Below, piece after piece: positions 18,896 to 28,849 of a stretch of 64,000 bases of DNA. Position 1 is the stretch's first letter. Every line of letters begins with the position of its first letter. Under the pieces are notes generated by a model. That model was not told the origin of the DNA. It saw only the letters and a list, made by a program, of their open reading frames with translations, and did not search any database. Source of the stretch: Candidatus Protistibacter heckmannii. Its GTDB lineage: Bacteria; Pseudomonadota; Gammaproteobacteria; Burkholderiales; Burkholderiaceae. The DNA lies in contig JALBVF010000002.1 of the NCBI GenBank assembly GCA_025050535.1, positions 210,001 to 274,000 on the forward strand. The letters are read 5' to 3'. The translations under genes and the position numbers were made by a program.

Positions 18896-20037
18896 TCAGC
18901 TCACCACGCCAGCGCTCTGATAGATGTGCTTGATCTCCATGAAATCGATCGGCGCATCGTAGCCGTGCAGCCGGCCCAGGCCGCTGCGGCGGTAGCCGCC
19001 CGTCTCGGCCTCGGCAAGCAGTTTTTTGTGGTCGTTGATCCAGACCGTGCCGTTGCGCAGCGCTCTGGCCACGCGCATCTGGCGCGCGCCACGGCTTCGC
19101 GCTCGTCCTCGAACTTATCCAGCACCACGAAGGGCCCGAAGATCTCGTCCTGCACGAAGGATGCGGCAGTGTCGCGGTGCGCAACCAGGGTCGGCGCCAT
19201 GAAATGCCCGCTCGCCGGCAGCCTCTCGGGCTGGCCACCGCGCAGGATGACCTCGTCGGCCTGCGCCATCGCCTGCTCGATCAGCCCGCCCACGTGCTTG
19301 TGCGAAGCCGCGTCGATCAGCGGACCGACATGCGCACCCTCGGCGTTGCCGGGCGCGACCACCAGGGCCTTCAGCGCATGGCTCAGCGCCTGCTTCATCT
19401 CCTCGTACTTGGAGGCATGCACCAGCACGCGGCGCGGCGGCAGCCATGATGCGCTGGCCGGTGAGGTTGGAGCCGGTGAAGCTGATGGCGTCGACCTCGG
19501 GCGACGTGGTCAGGCGCTGCGCCACCTCGTGGCCGCTTTCGCTCACGAGGTTAAGCACGCCCTTGGGCAGGCTCGGCACGGCATGCAGATCGGCGAGCAC
19601 CGCGGCGGTGATCTGCGCGGTCTGCGGCGAGCGCTTGACCACCGTCGTGCAGCCGGCGGCGAGCGCGGGCGTCAGTGAACGGATCAGCAGCGCCACCGGC
19701 GCATTCCACATCACGATGATGCCCGTCACGCCCTCCGGCTCCTTGAGCATGGTCGAGAACATGCCTGGCTCCACCTCGAACACATGGCCGGGGATATAGC
19801 GTGTCAGGCCGGCGTAGTAACGGATCTCGGAGATCGCGACGGCAAGCTCGCCACGCGACTGCGCCATCACCTTGCCGTTTTCCAGCGTCAGCAACGCGGC
19901 CAGTTCGCCGGCCTTGGCCTCGAGCCGGTCGGCCCACTGAAGCATGACCTGCTGGCGCAGCCGCGGTGCCTGCGCCTAGCCTGGGCGTCGCGCCATTGGC
20001 CGTCGATCAACAGGCGGGCGCGCAAATTCATACTCAT
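18896..20037 (-). pseudogene. NAD(P)-dependent aldehyde dehydrogenase, multiply broken
   Basis: Blocks of an aldehyde dehydrogenase are readable in different frames. MSMNLRARLLIDGQWRDAQA is at the start and MLQWADRLEAKAGELAALLT follows from 19945. Next come EPEGVTGIIVMWNAPVAL and AISFTGSNLTGQRIMAAAA. Then EGAHVGPLIDAASHKHVGG, IFGPFVVLDKFEDEREAVA and finally SGLGRLHGYDAPIDFMEIKH. Frame changes occur near 19970, 19440 and 19080. Sequence is missing after residue 20, and again between GQRIMAAAA and VLVHASKYEEM, which removes the catalytic Glu and Cys segment. Normal length would be about 480 residues. Confidence 0.88.
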
Positions 20038-20140
20038 TCGGTCTCCTCCAAACTTCTCGGTGCATCAAGCTGAACACAGGAAGGAGGAAAGTCTAGGAAT
20101 CGAGATATATGGCTTAAATTAATATAAAATTATTCTCTAT

Positions 20141-20155
20141 ATATCGATCCGATAT
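20141..20155 (+). promoter_or_regulatory. LysR-type T-N11-A box
   Basis: ATATCGATCCGATAT is a perfect 6-3-6 inverted repeat with the T-N11-A spacing of LysR regulators. It sits 40 bp before the lysR-family start, in the divergent gap to the aldehyde dehydrogenase gene. A related half-site, ATCGAGATATAT (20099-20110), lies 30 bp away and would suit the second, activation site. Confidence 0.6.
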
Positions 20156-20194
20156 AGTTAAAGGGAAGGCGGAAGCGCCCCGGAGAATCTCCCA

Positions 20195-21079
20195 ATGGAA
20201 TTTCGCCAGATCCAATATTTCCTCTCCCTCTACGAAGAGGGTTCGATGACCAAGGCCGCGAGCCGGCTGAACGTCGTGCAGCCCGCGCTGAGCATTCAGC
20301 TGGCGAAGCTGGAGAAGGAGATCGGCCAGAAGCTCTTCACGCGCAACACGCGCGGCCTCGAGCCCACTCCGGCCGGCCGTCAGATGTACACGCTGTTCCG
20401 TCCGGTGATGAGCGACTTCTCGCGGGCGCGGGACTGGATCTCGCAGACGCAGGGCGAACTGACGGGGCATCTCTCCATCGGGCTCATCGCCAGCGTCGCC
20501 GAAGGTCTGCTAGCCCCCGCGCTCGGCGCCTTCTGCGCGGCGCATCCGCGCATCAGCCTTTCGCTCAGCGACGGCTACACGCCCGCGCTATGCAAGGCGG
20601 TGACGGAAGGCACCCTGGACGCGGCCATCATCAACAAGCCGCGCCGGCGTTTGGCGCTGACCATCCATCCGCTGCTCAGCGAAAGTTTCGTGCTGGCTGT
20701 GGGGAAGAAACATCCGCCCCTGCCCAAGCAAGTGCCCCTGCGCCGCGCCATCGAACTCAAGCTGGTTCTGCCGACGCGCCTGCACGGCCTGCGCGACATC
20801 CTCGACAGCTTCGCCGAAGCGGAAGGCATGGATCTCGCGCCCGCCATCGAAGTGGACTCCATCCAGGCGATCATGCAGCTGGTGGAACATGGCGACTACG
20901 CCACGCTGCTGCCTGGCATCGCGGTGCGCCGCGGCGTGAAAAGCGGCGCGCTTATCGCGCACAAGATCACCGACCCCAGCCTGACCTGGCAGGTGGTCTG
21001 CGTGACGCATCCGCGTCGCCAGATCGGGCCGGCGGTGTCGGCGTTTATCGAGGTGTTGAAGCAGCAGGCGGGGAAATAA
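20195..21079 (+). CDS. LysR-family transcriptional regulator
   Basis: 294 residues. The winged helix-turn-helix covers about 1-60 (FRQIQYFLSLYEEGSMTKAA, LNVVQPALSIQLAKLEKEIG, LFTRNTRGLEPTPAGR). The rest is a periplasmic-binding-like effector domain with HLSIGLIASVAEGLLAP and VDSIQAIMQLVEHGDYATLL. It is divergent from the broken aldehyde dehydrogenase gene, with a T-N11-A box between, so that gene was probably its target. The frame is intact, but it may now be a regulator without its target. Confidence 0.9.
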   Translation: MEFRQIQYFLSLYEEGSMTKAASRLNVVQPALSIQLAKLEKEIGQKLFTRNTRGLEPTPAGRQMYTLFRPVMSDFSRARDWISQTQGELTGHLSIGLIASVAEGLLAPALGAFCAAHPRISLSLSDGYTPALCKAVTEGTLDAAIINKPRRRLALTIHPLLSESFVLAVGKKHPPLPKQVPLRRAIELKLVLPTRLHGLRDILDSFAEAEGMDLAPAIEVDSIQAIMQLVEHGDYATLLPGIAVRRGVKSGALIAHKITDPSLTWQVVCVTHPRRQIGPAVSAFIEVLKQQAGK

Positions 21080-21121
21080 GGGCGAACCGCGTGATCATGT
21101 GTCCACGGCCGCCCATGGCTC

Positions 21122-21886
21122 TCAGGAAAACCGCGAAAAATCCGGCCTCCTCTTTTCGAAGAAGGCCGTGAACGCTTCCTTCGCCTCGGGCGCGTTCAGC
21201 ATGGCGCCGAAGGCCTCGTTCTCTTCGGCGATCTGCGCCTTGATCGATTCCATCAGTGGGCCGCGCATCAGTTTCTTGGACGTGCGCACCGACACCGGCG
21301 GCAGGGCTGCGAGCTTGGCGGCTTGCGCCGTCGCGAAGGCCATCAACTCCGCCGCGGGCAGCACTTTGTTCACCAGCCCCATTTCCTGCGCCTCGGCGGC
21401 CAAGAACGGCTCGCCGAGCAGCACTTTCTCTGCCGCACGCTGATAGCCGGTGAGGCGCGGCAAGAGCAGGCTGGAGGCGAACCCCGGACACAGGCCGAGC
21501 TGAGTGAAGGGCGCGGAGAGACGGGCGTTGTCGGCCGCGTAGACCAGATCGCAATGCAGGAGCATGGTCGTGCCGATGCCCACCGCCGGGCCGGCCACGG
21601 CCGCGACCACGGGCTTGGCTGCATGGCTGAGCCCGCGGATGAATTGCTGCGCCGAAAACTCCTCGCTAGAGGGCGGACGCTTGAGGAAGTCCTCTAGGTC
21701 GTTGCCGGCGGTGAAGGTCTTTTCACCGCCGCGGATCAGGATCACGAGCGCGGCGGGATCGGCCTCGGCCTGCTTGATCGCGTCGGCCATGGCCTGGTAC
21801 ATCGCCGCGGTGATTGCGTTCTTCTTTTCCTCGCGCGCCAGCACGATGCTGAACACGCCGCCGTTGATGCTCATTTCGATGCTCAT
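21122..21886 (-). CDS. Enoyl-CoA hydratase/isomerase family protein
   Basis: 254 residues of the crotonase superfamily. The oxyanion hole segments are IRGGEKTFTAGNDLEDFL and VAAVAGPAVGIGTTMLLHCD, followed by SAPFTQLGLCPGFASSLLLP. The position after LGLCPG carries Ala-Ser where classical hydratases have Glu-rich motifs, so it may be an isomerase or broad-range crotonase. Last gene of the beta-oxidation operon (TetR, acyl-CoA dehydrogenase, FadB-like, thiolase, this), and the only enzyme of that operon with an intact frame. Confidence 0.88.
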   Translation of the reverse strand: MSIEMSINGGVFSIVLAREEKKNAITAAMYQAMADAIKQAEADPAALVILIRGGEKTFTAGNDLEDFLKRPPSSEEFSAQQFIRGLSHAAKPVVAAVAGPAVGIGTTMLLHCDLVYAADNARLSAPFTQLGLCPGFASSLLLPRLTGYQRAAEKVLLGEPFLAAEAQEMGLVNKVLPAAELMAFATAQAAKLAALPPVSVRTSKKLMRGPLMESIKAQIAEENEAFGAMLNAPEAKEAFTAFFEKRRPDFSRFS

Positions 21887-21910
21887 TGCGTCTCCGTTCT
21901 TTTTATTCGA

Positions 21911-23111
21911 TTACACGCGCTCGAAAATCCCCGCCGCGCCCATGCCGGTGCCCACGCACATGGTCACCATGCCGTACTTGAGATTGCGCCGGCGCAGGCC
22001 GTGCACGACGGTGGCCGAGCGGATCGCGCCGGTCGCGCCGAGCGGATGGCCCAGGGCGATCGCGCCGCCAAGCGGATTGAGCTGGGCCGGGTCCAGACCC
22101 AGATCGCGCGTCACGGCCAGCGCCTGCGCGGCGAAGGCTTCGTTGAGCTCGATCCAGTCCAGCGCGTCCTGCGTCAGGCAGGCCGCCTTGAGCGCGGCGG
22201 GCAAAGCTTCCTTGGGCCAGATGCCCATGATCTCCGGCGGCACTCCGCGCACCGAAAAGCTCACGAAGCGCGCCAGCGGCGTGAGGTTGAAGCGTTTAAC
22301 CACCGCCCTCGGAGGCGATGATCAGCGCACCCGCGCCGTCGGAAGTCTGCGAGCTGTTGCCGGCGGTCACGCTGCCCTTGGTGGCGAAGACGGGCTTGAG
22401 CCGCGCCAGGCCTTCGGCCGAGATGTCGGCGCGCGGGCCTTCGTCCAGCGCCACGACGCGGCGTTTCTCGGCGACCTGGCCGGTCGCCAGATCGGGCTCG
22501 CGGGTGACGATCTCGAAGGGCATCATCTCGTCGGCGAACTCGCCCGACTGCTGCGCGGCCAGCGCCTTGCAGTGCGATTCGGCGGAAAAGGCGTCCTGGT
22601 CCTCGCGGCTGACCTTCCACTGAGTGGCGACCTTCTCGGCGGTGAGGCCCATGCCGTAGGCGATGCCGATGTTGTCGTCGGCATCGAAGATGGAAGGCGA
22701 CATCGAGGGCGTGTTACCCATCATCGGCACCATGGACATGGATTCCACGCCCGCCGCGATCATCATCTCGGCCTCGCCGACACGGATACGGTCCGCCGCC
22801 ATCGCCACGGCGGTGAGGCCGGATGCGCAGAAGCGGTTGACCGTCACACCGCCGACCGACTTGGGCAGCCCGGCGAGCAGCGTGGAGATGCGCGCCACGT
22901 TCAGGCCCTGCTGAGCCTCGGGAATCGCGCAGCCGGCGATCACATCCTGGATCGCGGCCGGGTCCAGGTTCGGCACCTGCGACACCGCGTGCCGGAGCAC
23001 GGCGGCCAGCAGGTCGTCGGGCCGGGTGTGGCGCAGCATGCCGCGCGGCGCCTTGCCGATGGGGCTACGCGTGGTGGCGACGATATGGGCGTCTTGAAGT
23101 ACTTTACTCAT
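21911..23111 (-). pseudogene. Acetyl-CoA acyltransferase (thiolase), one-base frameshift
   Basis: Nearly the whole enzyme (about 398 residues) is readable. The nucleophile Cys is in TVNRFCASGLTAVAM, His in GGAIALGHPLGATGAI, and the acid/base Cys in MCVGTGMGAAGIF. The single visible lesion is at about 22303: GAGGGCGGTGGTTAAACG reads Gly-Gly-Gly-stop, whereas removing one G restores EAVVKRFNLTPLARF. It follows the FadB-like gene with a GAGGAGAGG site. The enzyme would release acetyl-CoA in the last step of beta-oxidation. Confidence 0.9.
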
Positions 23112-23121
23112 GACCCTCTCC

Positions 23122-25356
23122 TCAATTGCGGACCGGCTTGCCGAGCAGTTCGACGAAGGCGCGGCGCTCCAGCGCGAGCAGCCATTCCTCGTCCACCAGG
23201 CTGCCGGCGTCCACGTCGTCGCCGCAGACGGCTTCGGCGATGCGGCCCGCGATCAGGTAGTCGTGCGCGGAGACCATGCCGCCGTCGCGCAGGTTGACCA
23301 GCTGCGCGCGGATGGTGGCTGCGCAGCGGCGGACGCCAGCCCGACGCGGCCAGCGCGCACGCCTCGCCCACGGCGACGTGCAGCAGTTCGTGCACGTTGA
23401 AGACAATGGTGTCGGTCGGCAGCAGATAGCCTATGGTCTGCGCCTCGATCGCCGAGGCGTAGACCTTGGCGGTCGCCGCGTTCTGGAAATAGCCCTTCAC
23501 GAAGTCGAGGTAGTCGGTGCTGCCCACGGCCTGCGCGGCCGCGGCGGCGCGCACCTCCGCTTCCTTGAGACCACCGCCGGCGGGCACCAGGCCCACGCCG
23601 ATCTCGACCAGGCCCGTATAGATTTCGAACGCCGCCATCCGCCCAGGGCGATGCCCGAGGCGGCGCTGACCACCGGGATCTGCGCATATTTCACGCGCAT
23701 CATCCCCTGCTGGAATTTGGCGACGAAGGGATCGAGCGCCTTGGCGCCGCCCATCATGAAGGCCGGCATCGCCGCCTCCAGGTTCACGCCGGCGGAGAAG
23801 GGCCCGCCCGGCGCGCCGAGCTTGAGCGAGGTCGGCTGCCAGATCACCAGTGCGGCATAATCCTTCTCTGCCAGGTCGATGGCCTTGTGGATGCCGTCGA
23901 TGGTGTCGGGGCCGATGGTGTTCATCTTGCTCTTGAAGGAGAGCAGCAGCACATCCTCGTCGGTGTGCGTCTAGATGCGCACGGCGTCGTCTTCATGGAG
24001 GGTCTTTCCGGCCTTGCGCGGATCGGCCTGCGCGGTGCCTGCGAGCGCGGCGGGGAAACGCTGGCGTTCATAGACCGGCAGCGCCTTGCGCGCGACGAAG
24101 GCATTGGCCGAGGCCGACCAGGAGCCCTCCGGCTGATGCACGTCGCCGCGCTCGGCCACCGGGCCCTGCAGCACCCAGGCGGGCAGCGGCGCGTTGGAGA
24201 GCGCCTTGCCGGCAGCGATGTCCTCGGCCACCCATTCGGCCACCTGCTTCTAGACAGCGCCCTGCTCCCAACCAAAGCCCCAGCGCAGCGCGAAGTCGAG
24301 CTCGCGCGCGCTCTCGGCGATCTCGCCCAGATGCACGGCGATGTAGTGGCATACGTCGCGGAAGGATGGCCCACAGGAACTGCGCCTGCGGATGCTGCCG
24401 ACGATCTCGTCGGCCTTCGCGCCCGAGGGGCCGTACTGGCGGGTCTTGGCGTCGAGCACAAGGATGTCCTTGCCCTGCTTTTTGTAGAAGCCGGCGCCGG
24501 TCTTTTGGCCGAGCGCGCCGGCGGCGAGCAGGCCGGCCAGCGCGCTCGGCCTGGGATAGACGCCGAAGAAGGGATCGGCCTGCAGATTGTCCTGCATGGT
24601 CTTGATCACGTGCGCCAGCGTGTCCAGACCGACCACGTCCGCGGTGAGGAAGGTGGCGGACTTGGCGCGGCCCAGGCGGCTGCCGGTGAGGTCGTCGACC
24701 AGGTCGAAGGACAGGCCGTATTTCTGCGCCTCGGCTAACACTGCCAGCATCGAGAAGGTGCCGACGCGGTTGGCGATGAAGTTGGGCGTGTCCTTGGCGC
24801 GCACCACGCACTTGCCCAGGGTCGAGGTGAGGAAGGTTTCCAGCGTGTCGAGCAGCTCGGGCTGGGTGCCCGCCAGCGGAATCAGCTCCACCAGATGCAT
24901 GTAGCGCGGCGGATTGAAGAAGTGCACGCCGCAGAAGCGCAGCAGCAGAGACGGGTCCAGGCCATCGGCGAGCTTGCTGATCGACAGGCCCGAGGTGTTG
25001 GTCGCGAGGATGGCGTGCGGCGCGAGCGCCGGACCGATCTTGGCGTAGAGGCCGTGCTTCCAGTCCATGCGTTCGGCGATCGCTTCGATCACCAGGTCGC
25101 ATTCCTTGAGCGTGGCGAGGTCGTCGTAGTTGTCCGGCTCGATCAGCGCGGCCTCGTCGCGGTTGCCCAGCGGCGCGGGGCTCAGTTTGGCGAGGGCGTC
25201 GATGGCCTTCTCGGCGATGGCGTTCTTGCCGCCTTCCTTGGCGGACAGGTCGAAGAGGACGACCGGCACGCGGGCGTTGATCAGGTGCGCGGCGATCTGC
25301 GCGCCCATCACGCCGGCGCCGAGCACGGCCACCTTCCGGATGCGGAATTGACTCAC
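23122..25356 (-). pseudogene. 3-hydroxyacyl-CoA dehydrogenase/enoyl-CoA hydratase fusion, broken
   Basis: The first domain is an NAD-dependent 3-hydroxyacyl-CoA dehydrogenase: VAVLGAGVMGAQIAAHLINA, ATNTSGLSISKLADGLDPS and FCGVHFFNPPRYMHLVELIP. A C-terminal crotonase domain follows. Starts at GTG 25356. Lesions: a frame change near 24390; TAG at 24250-24252 after GFGWEQGAV; TAG at 23971-23973 after HEDDAVRI; frame changes near 23640 and 23330. Downstream blocks (AEWVAEDIAAGKALSNAPLP, LLLSFKSKMNTIGPDTIDGI, EWLLALERRAFVELLGKPVR) are all still recognisable, so decay is recent. An intact relative has about 790 residues. Confidence 0.9.
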
Positions 25357-25417
25357 GGGATTCCCCTCGGGGTTGGTGCGCGCCGCCTCCGTCGCAGAGA
25401 GCGGCGCGGACTTGGGT

Positions 25418-27200
25418 TCAGAACAGCTCGGCTTCGAGATCCAGCGGCTTGAGGCCGGCGCGGGCGGCGCGGATCAGGTAGGAGGTCTCTGGCAGCAGCT
25501 TGTTGAAGTAGAAGCGCGCCACGGCCAGCTTGGCCTTGTAGAATGGATCGCCGCTGCCTTGCTTCTCCAGCGCGATCTTGGCCATGCGCGCCCAGAAGTA
25601 GGCGAAGACCAGATGGCCGACCACGCGCAGGTAGTAGATCGCGGCGGCGCCGACCTCGTCCTGGTTGCCCATGGCCTTCATGCCGATTTCTATGGTCAGC
25701 TTCTGCACCTTGTCGCCGATGTCGCCCAGCGGATTGACGAATTCCTGCATCGCCTCGTTCACGCCCTCTTCCTCGACGAAGTCCTTTACCAGTTTGCTGA
25801 ATTTCTTGAGCTTGGCGCCCATGTCGCCGAGCACCTTGCGGCCCAGCAGGTCGTTCGCCTGCAAGGTGTTCGTGCCTTCGTAGATCATGTTGATGCGCGC
25901 GTCGCGCACATGCTGCTCCATGCCGCATTCGGCGATGTAGCCGTGCCCGCCGAAGACCTGCAGGCCTTCGTTGGTGGCGGTGAAGGCGTTGTCGGTGAGG
26001 AAGGCCTTGACGATGGGCGTGAACAGCGCGACCAGCTCGGCCGATTCCTTGCGCATACTTTCATCGGAATGCGAGAGTTCGCGGTCTATCTGCAGCGCCA
26101 GCCAGTACGAGAAGGCGCGGCCGCCCTCAGCATAGGCGCGCTGGGTGAGCAGCATGCGGCGCACGTCGGGGTGGACGATGATCTGATCGGCGGGCTTGTC
26201 CGGCGCCTCCACGCCGGAGAGGCTGCGCATCTGCAGGCGCTCCTTGGCATAGGCGGCGGACTTCTGATACGCGGCCTCGGTCAGGCCCAGGCCCTGGTTG
26301 CCCACGCCCAGGCGCGCGGCGTTCATCATCACCAACATCGCGTTCAGACCCTTGTTGGGCTCGCCCACCATCCAGCCGGCGGCGTCGTCCAGGTTCATCA
26401 CGCAGGTGGCGTTGCCGTGGATGCCCATCTTGTGTTCGATGGAGCTGCACTTGATGCCGTTGCGCTTGCCCGGCTTGTCGTTCTCGGGCAGGAACTTGGG
26501 CATGACGAAGAGCGAGATGCCCTTGATGCCGGAAGGCGCGTCGGGCAGGCGGGCCAACACGAGGTGGATGATGTTCTCGGCCAGGTCGTGCTCGCCGGCG
26601 GAGATGAAGATCTTGGTGCCGGTGATGCTGTAGCTGCCGTCGGTCTGGGGCTCGGCCTTGGTGAGCAGCAGGCCGAGATCGGTTCCGCAGTGCGGCTCGG
26701 TCAGGCACATGGTGCCGGTCCATTCGCCGCTCACCAGCTTGGGCAGGTAGGTTTTCTTGAGTTCGGGCGTGCCGTGCTCATACAGGCATTCGTAGGCGCC
26801 GTGCGAGAGGCCGGGATACATCGTCCAGGCCTGGTTGGCCGAGTTGAGCATCTCGTACATCGCGTTGTTGAGCACGATGGGCAGGCCCTGGCCGCCGTAT
26901 TCGGGATCGCAGGCGAGCGCCGGCCAGCCGGCCTCGACATATTGCGCATAGGCTTCCTTGAAGCCCTTGGGCGCGGTCACGACGCCGTCGCCGGAATAGG
27001 TGCAGCCTTCCTTGTCGCCGCTCTGGTTCAGCGGCGCGGTGACTTCGGCGCAGAACTTGCCGGCCTCCTCGAGCACCATGGTTGATGGTGTCGACGTCCA
27101 CGTCGGCATGCGCCTGCATGCCCTTGTATTCGTCCGCGGCGTGCAGCAGCTCATGGAGCACGAATTGCATGTCACGCAGGGGTGGCGTGTATTGGCTCAT
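25418..27200 (-). pseudogene. Acyl-CoA dehydrogenase (long, FadE-like), frameshift near codon 41
   Basis: The start MSQYTPPLRDMQFVLHELLH to HADVDVDTIN is in one frame from 27200. The remaining 550 residues, from VLEEAGKFCAEV to KPLDLEAELF, are in another. One extra base near 27078 explains it. The body is intact: LTEPHCGTDLGLLLTKAEP, ITGTKIFISAGEHDLAENI, and the catalytic-base region MIYEGTNTLQANDLLGRKVL. An ATG created at 27079 (MVLEEAGKF) could in principle restart translation, but without the N-terminal helix and with no clear ribosome-binding site. Second gene of the TetR-led operon. Confidence 0.85.
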
Positions 27201-27248
27201 TTTGCTGTCTCCGGTTTTGGCAGTTTACTTGCACGGTGCAAGGCTCCG

Positions 27249-27911
27249 CTAGGAAGCCTTGTAAGACTGGAAGAGCTTGTTCAGCGCCTCGCGCGCCAGG
27301 TCCACACTCTCGGGCAGGCGCAGGAAGCGCGCGTCGTGATGCAGGCCGAGCACGAGGCCGTAGGTTTCATAGAGCATGAGCTGCGGATCGGTGTCGCCGC
27401 GCAGATGGTGCTCTTCCTTGGCCTGGCGTATGCCGCGAAGGAGCGCCATGCGCCACATCTGCACGTTGCGTACCAGCTCCTCGCGCACGGCGCCGGGGCG
27501 GTCGTCGAACTCCACCGCGCCGCTGATGTAGATGCAGCCCGAGGACAGCTCGTGGATTCGCTTGCGCATCCAGCGGTCCACCATGTCGAGCAGCCGGGGC
27601 AGGCCGCGCGGCTTCTTCAGGCAGGGCATGAACACTTCGTCCTCGAAGCGGCGGTGATATTCGCGCACCACCTCCACCTGCAAGTCCTCGCGCGAGCCGA
27701 AGTGCGCGAACACGCCGCTCTTGCTCATCTGCATGCGGTCGGCCAGCAGGCCGATGGTCAGACCCTCGAGGCCGTCGCGGGAAGCCAGCTCCAGCGCGGC
27801 GTCCAGGATCGCGGCACGGGTCATCTCGCCCTTGCGCTGATGGGCTGTCTGACCGGTGGCGGCGGGCGTGGCGGAGGTGGAGGCCGGCGCGGCCGGCGTA
27901 CGCGTGTTCAT
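27249..27911 (-). CDS. TetR-family regulator of the beta-oxidation operon
   Basis: 220 residues. The helix-turn-helix lies around 30-76: ILDAALELASRDGLEGLTIG then LADRMQMSKSGVFAHFGSRE. The C-terminal ligand domain is of the YbjK/BetI-like kind. It heads the operon of acyl-CoA dehydrogenase, FadB-like, thiolase and crotonase, so it most likely represses that operon and itself in response to acyl-CoA (inference from position). A perfect 7-bp palindrome about 80 bp upstream could be its operator. IS copy C lies just beyond. Frame intact. Confidence 0.9.
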   Translation of the reverse strand: MNTRTPAAPASTSATPAATGQTAHQRKGEMTRAAILDAALELASRDGLEGLTIGLLADRMQMSKSGVFAHFGSREDLQVEVVREYHRRFEDEVFMPCLKKPRGLPRLLDMVDRWMRKRIHELSSGCIYISGAVEFDDRPGAVREELVRNVQMWRMALLRGIRQAKEEHHLRGDTDPQLMLYETYGLVLGLHHDARFLRLPESVDLAREALNKLFQSYKAS

Positions 27912-27989
27912 ATTGAAAAATCCGTGAATATTGAAAAACGCACGGTCATTCGATTATTTACATCGAGCGATTGTGCGACAAGGGGAATT

Positions 27990-28007
27990 TTAGAGAGCTA
28001 TCTCTAA
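27990..28007. promoter_or_regulatory. Palindrome upstream of tetR (possible operator)
   Basis: TTAGAGA-GCTA-TCTCTAA is a perfect inverted repeat with 7-bp arms and a 4-bp centre, 80-97 bp before the TetR start and 14 bp from the IS copy C end. Confidence 0.4.
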
Positions 28008-28021
28008 TTTGTGAGCGGCTA

Positions 28022-28849
28022 TTGACACGGCAATATAAAGATTTAATTTAATATCATTTCTGGCATGCGAATTGGCATAGAAAAAGAAGACGCTCAATAC
28101 CAGAAACTGGAGCAACTGCACGAGAGGCGAAAGCAGGTCGTGAGGTTGCATCGGAAGGGATACGGAGTCATGGGGTTTCACGCCGAAAAAGCCGATCAAG
28201 CGCGCTTACGAACAGCGACCGGAGTCTGTCAAGCAGTGGATCGATCAGGAGTATCTGGCCATCGAGAAGCGTGCCAAGGCCGAAGGTGGCGAGACTCACT
28301 GGGGTGACGAAACCGCGTTGGTGAATACGGATGTTCGGGGCCGCAGTTATGCTCCCAAAGGGCAAGCCCCGGTCACGATGGCGGTTAGAGGTACGCGACA
28401 GAAGCTGTCGATGATTTCCACAGTGACCAATCAGGGCAAGGCCAGCTGGATGATCATCGATGGTGCCTTTAACCACGAGAAGCTCATCGAGTTCTTCGAG
28501 GCGCTGGTGGCCGATGGCAAGCGCGCGGGCAAGAAAGTGTTCCTGATCCTCGACAACCTCAGCGTGCATCACTGCAAGCCGGTCAAGGCATGGCTTGCCG
28601 AGCACCAAGCCGACATCGAAGTCTTTTACCTGCCAAGCTACAGCCCGGAGCTCAATCCGGATGAGCGACTCAACGCCGACCTGAAACATGTCATCAGCAC
28701 ACGAGTCCCCGTCAGAACAAAGGCCAAATTCCACGCCGCAGCAAAGAACCACATGGCGTTCATCGAAACCCATCCTGAACGCGTGAAATCCTACTTCCAG
28801 GATCCCCGCGTCAAATATGCCGCATAAAAACTTCTTCCTGCCGGATCAA
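28022..28849 (+). mobile_element. IS630-family element, copy C (internally deleted)
   Basis: 828 bp, starting TTGACACGGCAATATAAAG and ending CTTCCTGCCGGATCAA, flanked by TA (28020-28021, 28850-28851). Same 296-bp deletion as copies A, B and D. It has cut the 3' end of the CoA-transferase gene, whose reading frame now ends at a TGA inside the element. Confidence 0.93.
28065..28827 (+). pseudogene. IS630 transposase, copy C, frameshifted by deletion
   Basis: MRIGIEKEDAQYQKLEQLH leads into the deletion and a wrong frame. The catalytic part is open from about 28318 to the TAA at 28825 ([32 protein letters not shown]). Stop is TAA here, against TGA in the other copies. Confidence 0.9.

Noticed and set aside
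19976-19978. In-frame amber in the aldehyde dehydrogenase N-terminus
   Set aside because: Decoding from the ATG at 20037 reads through this position as GCT-AGG; the TAG lies in the downstream frame, so the lesion is a frameshift/deletion.
28318-28827. The 169-residue open frame in copies A-D as a stand-alone gene
   Set aside because: It is the out-of-frame catalytic end of a deleted transposase, without its own ribosome-binding site or the first catalytic Asp.
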